Shown: positions 36,207 through 44,716, counted from the stretch's first letter. The stretch is 64,000 nt of DNA from an uncultured Prevotellaceae bacterium (GCA_900314985.1 OMXL01000003.1:58726-122725), one strand, 5' to 3'. Notes: a model not told the origin generated them from the letters alone. Made by a program: numbers and translations.

Positions 36207-37169
36207 TTAGATATCAAAATCACTCAAACTAAAGACTTCGTCCTTGGGTAATGGCTTACCACCAATCTTATCGGGCTGCCAAGTACGAACATGAATTTGT
36301 GGAGCACTTTCATTGGTAAAGTCCCAAAGGAGGAAAAGATATCCATCATCGTGGTATTTACCACTGGTCCATCCCTGAAGGAGTGTGACCCCGTAGAAAT
36401 TGGGATTGACAGGATGGCGCATTACTTGAATGTCATCAAATGTAACTTTAATATAGCTGTTACGTTGGAATACACCACGAAGATTCGTAATGTATTGTTC
36501 CTTGCTCTGTTTGTTGTATTGAATTTTCTGAGAAGTAAAACCTTCTGCATGCTTGGTAGTAATAACCTTACCTGTGATAATCAAAGCATCTTCGCTAAAC
36601 ACCTGATTAAGGAAGTTAATATCCTTTTGGTTATATGCAGTACGGAATTGTTCTACATAGTCAAGGATCAACTGGCGACGACGAAGGTCTGTCAATTCCA
36701 GATTGCTTTTGATGACATTCATGTAAAGGTTCATGGAAATGCTGAGATAAAAACTCTCAACCTCTCCTTGCTTGTCGAAACTGATAACAGCCTCCTGGTA
36801 TTCGTCCTCATTAAACTCGCGTTCACCAGTGGGCTTCATCATGAGAGGTATATTACGAACTTGATAACCAGAGCCTGTAGTGATACAATGCTCGATAATA
36901 TCTTCGTCAGAGCAAATAAACGGGCTGTTTTCCCATAGCATGGACATTGACTGCTGTACACGAGTACCAACACCCATTGCACTGAAGTTCAAAGCTCGTC
37001 CAGCTGCCTGAGCGGCATTTATCTCCGTAAGCATTGAACTCACCTTCCCCTCAATTTTTGATTTGACAGTAGCATTGTCAACACCATCAGAAATGGTAAA
37101 GGTGACGTTATTTGCACTTAAAAGGATGGTTGTCATTGAAACCACCATTATTAACAATAATCTTTTCAT
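36207..37169 (-). CDS. Exported NTF2-like protein (tubulin-like cluster)
   Basis: A 320-residue protein with signal MKRLLLIMVVSMTTILLSAN. Residues about 170-300 resemble an NTF2/SnoaL fold (YVEQFRTAYNQKDINFLNQV followed by FSEDALIITG, and a later WDF strand near LLQGWTSGKYHDDGYLFLLW). The first 150 residues form a separate alpha/beta part. The fold usually binds small ligands or makes protein contacts. Lies 7 bp from the gene upstream. Confidence 0.65.
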   Translation of the reverse strand: MKRLLLIMVVSMTTILLSANNVTFTISDGVDNATVKSKIEGKVSSMLTEINAAQAAGRALNFSAMGVGTRVQQSMSMLWENSPFICSDEDIIEHCITTGSGYQVRNIPLMMKPTGEREFNEDEYQEAVISFDKQGEVESFYLSISMNLYMNVIKSNLELTDLRRRQLILDYVEQFRTAYNQKDINFLNQVFSEDALIITGKVITTKHAEGFTSQKIQYNKQSKEQYITNLRGVFQRNSYIKVTFDDIQVMRHPVNPNFYGVTLLQGWTSGKYHDDGYLFLLWDFTNESAPQIHVRTWQPDKIGGKPLPKDEVFSLSDFDI

Positions 37170-37176
37170 AATGATC

Positions 37177-37929
37177 TCATTTTATTTGGAACCAGATGGC
37201 ACCACAGTTCTTATAGTTTTTTACGTTGTCTTCTTTTAATGTATTTAAGTTATACTGAGCAATACCACTCTTTTTAAGTAAAGCCGAGATATTTCCTTGT
37301 TTATCGTAAACAAACAAATAGCAATCTGCATTAGCTGGCATGGTGGCATATTTTCCATACTCCTTCAGGATACCTCTACTTTTCAAGCCTTTGATGTAAG
37401 GCTCAACATCATAGAAACTCTTAACTAATTTCATCTGCTTTTCATCAGGTGTCAGTTCTAAAACTGGGGCTTTCTCCACAATAGCAGAGGTACTCTCTTC
37501 TACAATAATAGCTTGGGATGCGACAGGCTTGCTGGGATGCGTAACTGGTGTAACCTCAAGAACAGTCACTTCACTCTTATCAGCCACTGGCAAAATATCA
37601 CTCTTTTTGACATAGACAAAGGCACGATAGAAATCTCCTCGTCTAGTTTCTAATTGAACTAAATGATCTTTGGCCTTAACAATACATAACTCTATACCTT
37701 CGCTAGGATACTTCTCACGAACCCAATCGCCAACTTTCATTTCCAAAATAGCACGAGCGCCACTATAAGCTTCGTTAAGATCTTTCATCGTAGCTTCAGC
37801 ATAGATGTACATATTGTCACGTTTCACCTTATTGATGTTTTGAGTGACATCATCTGTGGTTTGAGCATTGACAGAGAGGTGCCCGACCATAATTAGCAAT
37901 ATCACCGAGAGAGTAATCTTCATTTCCAA
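37177..37929 (-). CDS. Exported protein of unknown function (tubulin-like cluster)
   Basis: A 250-residue protein with signal ILLIMVGHLSVNAQ. Residues about 35-110 (YIYAEATMKDLNEAYSGARA and RRGDFYRAFVYVKKSDI) form an alpha/beta unit that resembles the early part of LPP20/FlgT-like envelope proteins, though I cannot confirm it. A Pro/Val-rich linker follows, then a C-terminal unit (VEPYIKGLKSRGILKEYGKY) with YLFVYDKQGNISALL. It overlaps the upstream gene by 10 bp, so translation is coupled. Confidence 0.62.
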   Translation of the reverse strand: MEMKITLSVILLIMVGHLSVNAQTTDDVTQNINKVKRDNMYIYAEATMKDLNEAYSGARAILEMKVGDWVREKYPSEGIELCIVKAKDHLVQLETRRGDFYRAFVYVKKSDILPVADKSEVTVLEVTPVTHPSKPVASQAIIVEESTSAIVEKAPVLELTPDEKQMKLVKSFYDVEPYIKGLKSRGILKEYGKYATMPANADCYLFVYDKQGNISALLKKSGIAQYNLNTLKEDNVKNYKNCGAIWFQIK

Positions 37930-38882
37930 ATATTCTTTTTATGATTTGCAGATTCTTTTTGATACAGATCTTTCACATTGTGAGTAGGAATATATGGGCT
38001 AAGACGCACCTTCATGACTGCATTCTTGTCAGTAACAAATTTGTCAGGGATAACAACTGACAACAAATGATTAAAACCAAGTTCACGACTTTGGGCTATA
38101 ACAATTGCAAGAATGCCATCCTCACGTTGTTCCTCAACAGCAAAGAATATCTTCATGCCAAGCTGGGCACAATAATTGAGCCATTGTTGAAAAGAAAGAG
38201 TATAGTTAATAGTTTTCATGCCATAGATGGACTGCTCCACATACATTCGATAGTCCACATCTGCTATCAATCCCTGAAAAAGGTTTGCAGCAGAATACTC
38301 CAAGTGCGTCGTATCAAATACTAAATTATAGTTCTCGCGTACCTTATTATAATATGAAGCATCATTCAAACTCTTCAATTCGAAGTACTCTGATGTAGAT
38401 ACCCAAACACTATCATCATGAAGATGGAAGTTTGTTGGAGTATTAACACTATTGGTCCGAGTCGGAGCCGCAAGAATCATGTCTCTCAACTTTTGAGTGG
38501 CTTCATCTTTCTGCATCCCCAACAAGAGATCATATTGTGCAGGAAAGACAACGGTTATCGTTGGTTCCCATTTAACTTCGTAATAATTGTCGAGCAGTGA
38601 AATAGAGAAAGGCATTGAATCCGTGACCTGATATAGGTCTTTTATCTTTCCTTTGCGGAAATAGACTTTATCGTCAGCCATTTTGTGTTCAAGAGTTGTT
38701 TGGCTTAATGCAGGCAACTCTTTACCGAAATACCTCTCCAAGAAGTCCATCACTACCTGATGAGGATAGCTTGCAGCATCACGCATTTCGGAACTGAAAA
38801 GCCTCAATTCCTGTGCTGATGTGGATAGACATCCCATCAGCATTGCTAATGCTATGATGCTGCACCTTGCCATCTTCATCAA
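37920..38882 (-). CDS. Exported protein of unknown function (tubulin-like cluster)
   Basis: A 320-residue protein. The signal is CSIIALAMLMGCLSTSAQ. The mature protein is mixed alpha/beta with no motif that I recognise; it includes ITVVFPAQYDLLLGMQKDEA and a basic C-terminus (ESANHKKNIWK). Overlap of 10 bp with the following gene and a 7-bp gap to the zinc-ribbon gene show it is part of the same transcript. Confidence 0.62.
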   Translation of the reverse strand: MMKMARCSIIALAMLMGCLSTSAQELRLFSSEMRDAASYPHQVVMDFLERYFGKELPALSQTTLEHKMADDKVYFRKGKIKDLYQVTDSMPFSISLLDNYYEVKWEPTITVVFPAQYDLLLGMQKDEATQKLRDMILAAPTRTNSVNTPTNFHLHDDSVWVSTSEYFELKSLNDASYYNKVRENYNLVFDTTHLEYSAANLFQGLIADVDYRMYVEQSIYGMKTINYTLSFQQWLNYCAQLGMKIFFAVEEQREDGILAIVIAQSRELGFNHLLSVVIPDKFVTDKNAVMKVRLSPYIPTHNVKDLYQKESANHKKNIWK

Positions 38883-38889
38883 AATTGGA

Positions 38890-39555
38890 TTACTTACCTA
38901 TAATCACGCTACCTTTTACTTGGTTGTCGGCACCATACCAAATGCCTTGTACCAAATGACCATCAGACCACTCACCAATGACATAGTCACCAGCCTCAGC
39001 TACACGTTTCTTGGGGTCTTTGCTATCAATGACATGGGAACTAGTAAACACCATTCTTCCGTTAACATCATTGGGCCAACTACCCTTGAATGTTGCATAA
39101 CCAAGATTCTTTGACGTAGATCTTGGTTGGGGAGTTGATTTAACAGGAGGTTGAGCAGTTGCACCCTTAATCTTTTCCAGCGAGTCCTTCACAGCAACTG
39201 CCCTCAAGCTATCCTGAATACGCAGAGCCTCAGCCTCAGCTCGTTTAATGCTGTCACTGTCTACAACACTTACTGGTGTTTCCTGTGGTGGCACCTCATT
39301 ACCGCCCTTTAGTCCGAAGAAAGCTGCAATACCGCCTCCAATAACAACTACGGCAACTATGATACCGATTAGTTTGGAGTCAACACCCTTCTTCTTTGGA
39401 GGAGGGCACTCACGAAGGGGCTTACCGCATTCACTACATACCAAATCTTTGCGCATTGGTATCTGCTGCACTTTCTTTTCCTTGCACAATGGGCATTCGT
39501 CGTTGAGACAGATGCCATATTTGAATCGCTCAGCTGAGCGTGATGATGTTGACAT
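38890..39555 (-). CDS. Zinc-ribbon, single-TM, MORN-like protein (tubulin-like cluster)
   Basis: A 221-residue membrane protein. The N-terminus holds Cys 16, 21, 24, 40, 43 and 50, with CPLC and CSEC pairs that fit a zinc ribbon. One membrane helix follows at about 61-80 (KLIGIIVAVVVIGGGIAAFF). Then come a charged helix (DSIKRAEAEALRIQDSL), a Pro/Ser-rich linker, and a C-terminal domain of MORN-like strands (YATFKGSWPNDVNGRMVF, then YVIGEWSDGHLVQGIWYG). The zinc ribbon should lie in the cytoplasm, where it could meet the tubulin-like protein encoded just upstream, and the MORN part outside. Topology is inference. Confidence 0.72.
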   Translation of the reverse strand: MSTSSRSAERFKYGICLNDECPLCKEKKVQQIPMRKDLVCSECGKPLRECPPPKKKGVDSKLIGIIVAVVVIGGGIAAFFGLKGGNEVPPQETPVSVVDSDSIKRAEAEALRIQDSLRAVAVKDSLEKIKGATAQPPVKSTPQPRSTSKNLGYATFKGSWPNDVNGRMVFTSSHVIDSKDPKKRVAEAGDYVIGEWSDGHLVQGIWYGADNQVKGSVIIGK

Positions 39556-39599
39556 ATTATTATTTACTTAAATTGATATTATAAGATGATATTGTTAAC

Positions 39600-42500
39600 T
39601 TACATTGTAGGAGGTACAGGGGGGACACCTGGTACTGGCGGAACTGGAGGTACAGGGGGTACAGGAGCCGCAGGAGCAAATAGTCCCTGAAGTTCGGGAA
39701 CTTGTCCAGCAGGTGTCCAAGCCGCCATACCCTGCTGCCAGACAAGGGTTTCCTTTGTCAGCTGACCAGTAGAGACAAACTGCTTTAACGTCTTGTAGTC
39801 GTATGGGCCATATTGCTGTCCACCGATGTACAGCATCATCTGTACCTGTGGCTCAACAGGAGGGACAGGACCTGGGGGGGGAGGAGGAACTGCGCCAGGA
39901 GGCGGTGGCGGCGTCTGGGTCTCAGAGGCTTTAGTTGTTGCAGTTTTCTGCTTAACAATCTCCTCTGCATTTTCTACGACAAAAAGTGAAGGTAGCATAG
40001 CTCCATCATCCTCTGTATGAAGTAGAATTGCATTGTTGCGGTCTGTAGCCTTATTGCCCGTATTCAGAAAACGTTCATACTTCTCTTTATATGTATTTAA
40101 CCAGTCTGCACAGCGCATGGGATAGCAATAGCTAATGGTGACTATGCTCAACTCATTTTCACGCGGACTTGTCATGTCGAACTCCAAAGTTGTGATAGCT
40201 GTACCCTGCTCGAATGAGGAACGGAAAGCTTTTTCAAGTTTCTCGGCAAAGGTCTTTTGGGCATCAGTCCTAGGCTTGGGAATAGATACCAAAATAGCCT
40301 TTTTGTTGATGCTTGCTGGGTTCGATGGAGAACGGTCACCTTCGTTATTTCGAACGTGCAACTGAATCTGGTCGTTGTTTAGTTTCAGATAAACACCACT
40401 CTGCTGAACAATCTTGTAGGCAAAACTCTTAATATCTTCCTCTGTCTGCAGTTTCTGTTGCAGCTGAGTAATGATGTTCATGCCTAAGACCTTCTTGTCG
40501 CTCTCAGCCTTTTCATTATGTTTGGCACGTACTATCTCTGTCAACTTGAGATCGAATGCATCACGGATATTATCGATGCTAACATCGGAAGCCAAATGGC
40601 CGAAATCTACAAAAGGAGATTGAGGAAGAATTGCCTGACGTAACTGTGTGGCAATGGCAGGCATCTCCGTCTTGTCGAGTTTCAGTTCAACCTCAAATTC
40701 TTGCATAGTCTCCTCTTCGCTCACTTCAACAATTGCACCGCGCATGTCCTCAATGCCCTTGTTGATCTTCTGCTGGGCACTAATTAGTGCTTCAGTCTCA
40801 GTAATAGCCTTATTGATAACCTCCGCAAAAGCACTAATGTCGTTGTCCATGTTTTGCACGGCATTTAACGTTTTCAATGCCAATGACTTGGCAAACTGCA
40901 AAGCTACGGTGCGAGTACGGGCCGCATAAAGATCTGCAAGGTCGGTCTGGTGACGTGCATAGATGCGATCACCTTTGTTTGCAAGACGTTGTACAAAGTT
41001 CAGTTCACTCCACTCTGCAACATTAGCCTTGCAGTCATCGTTGATAGCATTGACCTCCTCATCGTTCTTCTGAATCTCGTCTTCGATGTGCTGACGGATA
41101 TCAGTTACCTTCTCAATGAGCAATTTTGATACTTTCTGCAGTTCAACAATACTTACATCGCCAGCTTTCCACAGTTCAAACAATTCGTGCTCAATATTGT
41201 GACGAATTTCGCGAACCATGTCAGGAATTGACTTGGTTTTGCCTGCATAGTAAGCATCAACACCTACGCCACGGAACTGCTTTGCAAAGAACTCCTCACC
41301 AAGTAGAGAATCAAGTTCATTCAGCGGACAATCTGCTTTCTTTACTGTTTGGTCGTTGGCATAGCCTAACGATTTGTCATGCCAGTATTCGTCAATATCT
41401 TGTTGATCCTTGTCGGTAGGAAGAATTTTTTTGTTTAATGTCAGATGATCATCATCAAGCATCCACTTCTGGATATTCTTATCATTGAAGTAGAGTTCGC
41501 GATAGTCCTTGTTTGCCTCCTCATCAACAAAACCCATCTCCTCACGCCAATTGTTATACTTAAACTGAAGCAAAATACTTTCGCCTGTAGTATAAGTGAT
41601 ATGTTTCAAAACGCGCAACTCTGGATACATGACACGCTTGATACCGAAAGAGTTCACCTTCTTTGTTCGCGCAATTAACTGTTCTTCGTTGTCAGCTAAA
41701 TCGCCACCAAGCTCATCATACTCCACTTCAAAGTTATTCATATTCTCAAAATTGTAGCCACGAATAATGTCCTCGCAAGCTTTATTTTGAGGATTAATAA
41801 GGAATACACGCGCATAAATATAGTCGCTGACAACCTTAGGTAATTCATTAAGAGAGTCTAAACGCAGACCATTGTCATTAACATTACTATATATGGTAAT
41901 ACCGTTTGCGACACCATGCACCCGTGCTGACCAAACATTAGCAGGAGCACCAGCACCTGTAATGTCGTGAGGAATGTAACGACCTGCCTGCAGAGCGTTC
42001 AACTCATTAATAGCAGCATAGCCGTTTTCATAATAGCGTCCCTGATCCATGTTGGCCTTAGGAAGATTCATCTCAGGAATCATGGCATAAACACTAATGA
42101 TTGCATCCGGATAAAGCTTGCGACACTGAACAATGGCATCAACAATGCTACCAGAACCTGTTCCACCCGCCAGTCCGGCAAAAATATGAATGTAAAGGTC
42201 TGATTCGTTGCCTGAGATATGAGCACAACGAGCAAAGGCATTTCTGACGGCATTGACAAAGGCTACAGCATTACTGGCGAAGAGCAAACGACCAGCACGG
42301 CGCATCTGTCCAGCAGCCTCGCCAAGGTTTCCAATAGCAGACTTCACTGCCTGAGCATTCTTTACAATTCCTTTTACAGATGGGAAACTGTCAATGTGGT
42401 CAAGGATATAGCTTACATCGTTACCTTTAATGAAAAGGAACTCGTCATTAGTGAACGATGCGTCTTGTCCCATTACACGGAAATCAGCGCGTCCTTTACC

Positions 42501-42683
42501 ATCCTTGGGCATCATCTCCTTCGATGAGTCAACATAGAGCAACTGCACCGATTGTTTCTCTCGTTCCTTTTCATCAGGGAACTCTTCAAACATACGCATT
42601 TTAAATGCACGAAGGATTTTTCCTCCAGTACCACCTAATCCTATAAGGATGTGGTTAGTGTTACAATAGCTGTTTGACGGCAT
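39600..42683 (-). CDS. Tubulin/FtsZ-like GTPase with proline-rich linker and GYF_2 domain
   Basis: A 1027-residue cytoplasmic protein of the bacterial tubulin-like (Tubulin_2) group. The first nucleotide loop is HILIGLGGTGGKILRAF (about 11-27) and the tubulin signature is GGTGSG (173-178, in FAGLAGGTGSGSIVDAI). A DQGRYYENGYAAINELNAL region follows. Residues about 480-680 are strongly helical and probably coiled coil. A linker of PPPPPG repeats (923-948) precedes a GYF_2/DUF4339-like domain (949-1001, YGPYDYKTLKQFVSTGQL with WTPAGQVPEL), and a VPPVPP tail ends the protein. GYF-type domains bind proline-rich peptides, so the tail could allow self-association. GTP binding is inferred from motifs. 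It is the centre of the eight-gene cluster. Confidence 0.85.
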   Translation of the reverse strand: MPSNSYCNTNHILIGLGGTGGKILRAFKMRMFEEFPDEKEREKQSVQLLYVDSSKEMMPKDGKGRADFRVMGQDASFTNDEFLFIKGNDVSYILDHIDSFPSVKGIVKNAQAVKSAIGNLGEAAGQMRRAGRLLFASNAVAFVNAVRNAFARCAHISGNESDLYIHIFAGLAGGTGSGSIVDAIVQCRKLYPDAIISVYAMIPEMNLPKANMDQGRYYENGYAAINELNALQAGRYIPHDITGAGAPANVWSARVHGVANGITIYSNVNDNGLRLDSLNELPKVVSDYIYARVFLINPQNKACEDIIRGYNFENMNNFEVEYDELGGDLADNEEQLIARTKKVNSFGIKRVMYPELRVLKHITYTTGESILLQFKYNNWREEMGFVDEEANKDYRELYFNDKNIQKWMLDDDHLTLNKKILPTDKDQQDIDEYWHDKSLGYANDQTVKKADCPLNELDSLLGEEFFAKQFRGVGVDAYYAGKTKSIPDMVREIRHNIEHELFELWKAGDVSIVELQKVSKLLIEKVTDIRQHIEDEIQKNDEEVNAINDDCKANVAEWSELNFVQRLANKGDRIYARHQTDLADLYAARTRTVALQFAKSLALKTLNAVQNMDNDISAFAEVINKAITETEALISAQQKINKGIEDMRGAIVEVSEEETMQEFEVELKLDKTEMPAIATQLRQAILPQSPFVDFGHLASDVSIDNIRDAFDLKLTEIVRAKHNEKAESDKKVLGMNIITQLQQKLQTEEDIKSFAYKIVQQSGVYLKLNNDQIQLHVRNNEGDRSPSNPASINKKAILVSIPKPRTDAQKTFAEKLEKAFRSSFEQGTAITTLEFDMTSPRENELSIVTISYCYPMRCADWLNTYKEKYERFLNTGNKATDRNNAILLHTEDDGAMLPSLFVVENAEEIVKQKTATTKASETQTPPPPPGAVPPPPPGPVPPVEPQVQMMLYIGGQQYGPYDYKTLKQFVSTGQLTKETLVWQQGMAAWTPAGQVPELQGLFAPAAPVPPVPPVPPVPGVPPVPPTM

Positions 42684-42714
42684 AATATTAAAGTTTTAGT
42701 TATTATTTTATTTG

Positions 42715-43311
42715 TTACCTTCTTCTACTAACTCTTTGATGTCTGCCCGTTCGTGCCCGACTTCCATCATGGCGCGACACTCCAGCAAGACGGCGACCTG
42801 CAGACACATTAGGTTTGTCGAAAAACAATACGACAACACATCCGACCACAATAATGCCCAAGATCCAGAACACACGATGCCAAATATAAGTATTCAGATA
42901 ATCCACCATTGTATCGTGCATTACTTGAGCAATATCGGATATTTCATGACCGGCAAAATTTGCAATGCCCAAATAGGTTCCTATAATAGGGAAATGATCT
43001 ATGACATTATTCATGATTTCCTGACTGTCTCGCGCACCAACGATTCCTTGTTGTCCCTCAAGCTGTTGATTTAAATAAATCTCCATAGACCCTGCAACAC
43101 TCTTTGCCTCTATCGCGCCTACAAGTAGAGAACATTGGATGGTTAAAAGCACAGCCATCACAACTCCAGTAATAAAGAAAGGAACAGAGCGTACGATACC
43201 ATCACTCAAGGCTTTTAGAACGCCATATAATATTGCCATGATAGCAGCAGTAATGACGATTCCATATACTACACTTGAGATTGCCGTCGAAAAAAGTCCC
43301 CAAAAGGCCAT
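42715..43311 (-). CDS. Multi-pass membrane protein (first gene of the tubulin-like cluster), possible frameshift at C-terminus
   Basis: A 198-residue protein with three or four membrane helices (SSVVYGIVITAAIMAILYG, VPFFITGVVMAVLLTIQC, and VFWILGIIVVGCVVVLFF). Between helices 2 and 3 is a polar loop of about 70 residues. After FFDKPN the frame as read becomes very Arg-rich with rare codons and ends at 42715. The +1 frame instead gives LLECRAMMEVGHERADIKEL with normal codons and a stop at 42708, so a single-base change near 42810-42830 may have altered the native end. It lies 31 bp before the tubulin-like gene. No family recognised. Confidence 0.68.
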   Translation of the reverse strand: MAFWGLFSTAISSVVYGIVITAAIMAILYGVLKALSDGIVRSVPFFITGVVMAVLLTIQCSLLVGAIEAKSVAGSMEIYLNQQLEGQQGIVGARDSQEIMNNVIDHFPIIGTYLGIANFAGHEISDIAQVMHDTMVDYLNTYIWHRVFWILGIIVVGCVVVLFFDKPNVSAGRRLAGVSRHDGSRARTGRHQRVSRRR

Positions 43312-43538
43312 CGTTCTGTATTTTAATCTATCCTGTTATGGCTCTGCTCGCAGGATTCGCTTATGTTTTAGGTTAGCCACGACAAAAAGAAGTGTGAGCC
43401 TGTCAGCCAATCCACTTGTAGGTCCCCGACTACTTGAAAGCATTACATTCTTTACAAGTTAATTGTCGAAGTTTACCAACTGTGAAAAGCTAAACGTTTC
43501 TTATGTCATGTGTGCATCGGATTAGCCAATGCACGTTG
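43312..43538. other. Leader region of the tubulin-like cluster, no feature resolved
   Basis: About 227 bp between the cluster start and the nearest -7 box. I see no ORF with a credible start and no strong hairpin. A long 5' leader is possible. Confidence 0.4.
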
Positions 43539-43546
43539 CAAAGATA
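43539..43546 (-). promoter_or_regulatory. -7 box upstream of the tubulin-like cluster
   Basis: TATCTTTG on the minus strand; the nearest TTTG lies only 12 nt upstream, so the -33 box is off-spacing. The surrounding 45 bases resemble those at 44186-44230 upstream of the orphan antitoxin. Confidence 0.4.
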
Positions 43547-43707
43547 AGAAAAATTTATCAAACGACATCCAATGTAAGCCGTATTTTTTGCAAAAATACG
43601 TAAAATGTCTAAAAAAAAGCCAAATTCTATGTATTTTTCTTTCTTTGGCAATTGTTATAGTACATTTTACAACCTTATCAAGAGAGAAAATGGTATGGAG
43701 AAAGAAG

Positions 43708-43742
43708 AATCGGAAGAAACAACTTGGATGTTTCTTCCGATT
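43708..43742 (-). terminator. Hairpin after the toxin remnant
   Basis: AATCGGAAGAAACA pairs perfectly with TGTTTCTTCCGATT around a 7-nt loop, just after the TGA of the toxin remnant on the minus strand. Confidence 0.65.
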
Positions 43743-43750
43743 ATATATTA

Positions 43751-43867
43751 TCACTTTATCCTTTTAGCCAATTTAATGGGATCTCGTCTTGTATCCCAAA
43801 TGTCAGCAATATGTACTACATCATTGACGGCATCATAATGATAAATAATCTTGAATATTGAAACCAT
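43751..43867 (-). pseudogene. RelE/ParE toxin remnant, C-terminal third only
   Basis: The minus strand reads FKIIYHYDAVNDVVHIADIW then DTRRDPIKLAKRIK and a stop. This aligns with the end of the intact toxin at 32584-32895 (NKIVYYTKGDTLHIAAFWDT). An ATG 3 codons upstream opens a 38-residue frame, and a stop codon lies two codons before it, so about 65-70 N-terminal residues are gone. It overlaps the end of the antitoxin gene in another frame. A deletion that joined the antitoxin 3' end to the toxin 3' end explains this. Confidence 0.75.
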
Positions 43868-44159
43868 CCATCATTTCCTGGAACGATTTACCTTCGCCAC
43901 GGTCAATTTCTTCCTCGACTTCATCAATTCGCGCATTTAGTTCCTCCAATGTATAGGGCTGGAGGTCATCATCAAACATGTCAAAGGATTCGAGTCCAGT
44001 TTCTCCTGTCTCAAAAATGTATTTAACTAGACACTCTTTGTCTTTCTTGCTTAATCTGCCAACCTCATTTAGAAGACTACTGCTACGCAGTTCATCGCTG
44101 ATACCATAAGTAAGGGCAGCAGGTTCACTGACTAAATCATCATGCGTCTTATTATTCAT
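43833..44159 (-). CDS. Orphan antitoxin
   Basis: A 108-residue acidic protein. LQPYTLEELNARIDEVEEEI matches the equivalent region of the antitoxin at 32892-33137. Its last codons (NIQDYLSL) are read from sequence that in another frame encodes the toxin remnant, so the natural C-terminus has probably been replaced. The gene still has a -7 box at 44189. It may neutralise related toxins or be decaying. Confidence 0.65.
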   Translation of the reverse strand: MNNKTHDDLVSEPAALTYGISDELRSSSLLNEVGRLSKKDKECLVKYIFETGETGLESFDMFDDDLQPYTLEELNARIDEVEEEIDRGEGKSFQEMMDGFNIQDYLSL

Positions 44160-44188
44160 CTTTATAGATTATTTATCTTTGACGTTTG

Positions 44189-44196
44189 CAAAGATA
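44189..44196 (-). promoter_or_regulatory. -7 box of the orphan antitoxin
   Basis: TATCTTTG on the minus strand, 30 nt before the start codon, the same distance as in the intact toxin-antitoxin operon. Confidence 0.5.
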
Positions 44197-44640
44197 AGAA
44201 TAATTTAGCAAACGACATTCATTATGAGCTAATTATTTTAGTTTTTTGATAGTTTCTTATTCAGAGTAGGAATCCATAATGCCCCGCATTTTTTTCTTCG
44301 TTTACACTTTTCCTAAAAAAGGTTGAGCGAATAAAACATCCCTACTATGCAGGGACAGGGGATTGACATCATAATATAAGATGGAAGATTTATGATGTGT
44401 GATGTATGATGCATGTGGAACGTCTAACCGAGTCAAGTAAGAGCAGGGTTAATGAGCAAGCCGTCAAGCTGTAGCAGGGATAAGCAACAATAGTCGTAAT
44501 CAAAAAATGCTTTCACGTTTCACTTTCTGTGTGCAAGCCCTTTACATATTAAGGTTCGCGAGAGTGGACCGCGCGCAGGTTGGTTCCACTTTCCTTTCAC
44601 GCTGATTTCACGAGGAGCCAGTTGTATGTGATGGTGTATC
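44197..44640. other. Non-coding region without resolved features
   Basis: No open frame with a plausible start or known motif. A short GATGTATGATGCATG-like tandem tract lies near 44393-44418. The open frames on both strands here look random. Confidence 0.4.
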
Positions 44641-44653
44641 AGTTGTGCAGAGA

Positions 44654-44716
44654 GAAAAACGGTGAGCGTTTTCTGAAAAGTGCTCACCGTTTTGGCGAAA
44701 ACGCTCAGCGTTTTTC
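44654..44716. other. Three-armed inverted repeat, alternative hairpins
   Basis: GAAAAACGGTGAGCGTTTTC (44654-44673) is complementary to GAAAACGCTCAGCGTTTTTC (44697-44716, one mismatch) and also to GCTCACCGTTTT (44682-44693). The first arm can pair with either of the other two, as in switches or attenuators. No coding gene follows closely. Confidence 0.6.

Noticed and set aside
43510-43767. 85-codon plus-strand frame with a hydrophobic stretch
   Set aside because: It spans the promoter and hairpin of minus-strand genes, has no start signal, and its bases are explained by those features.
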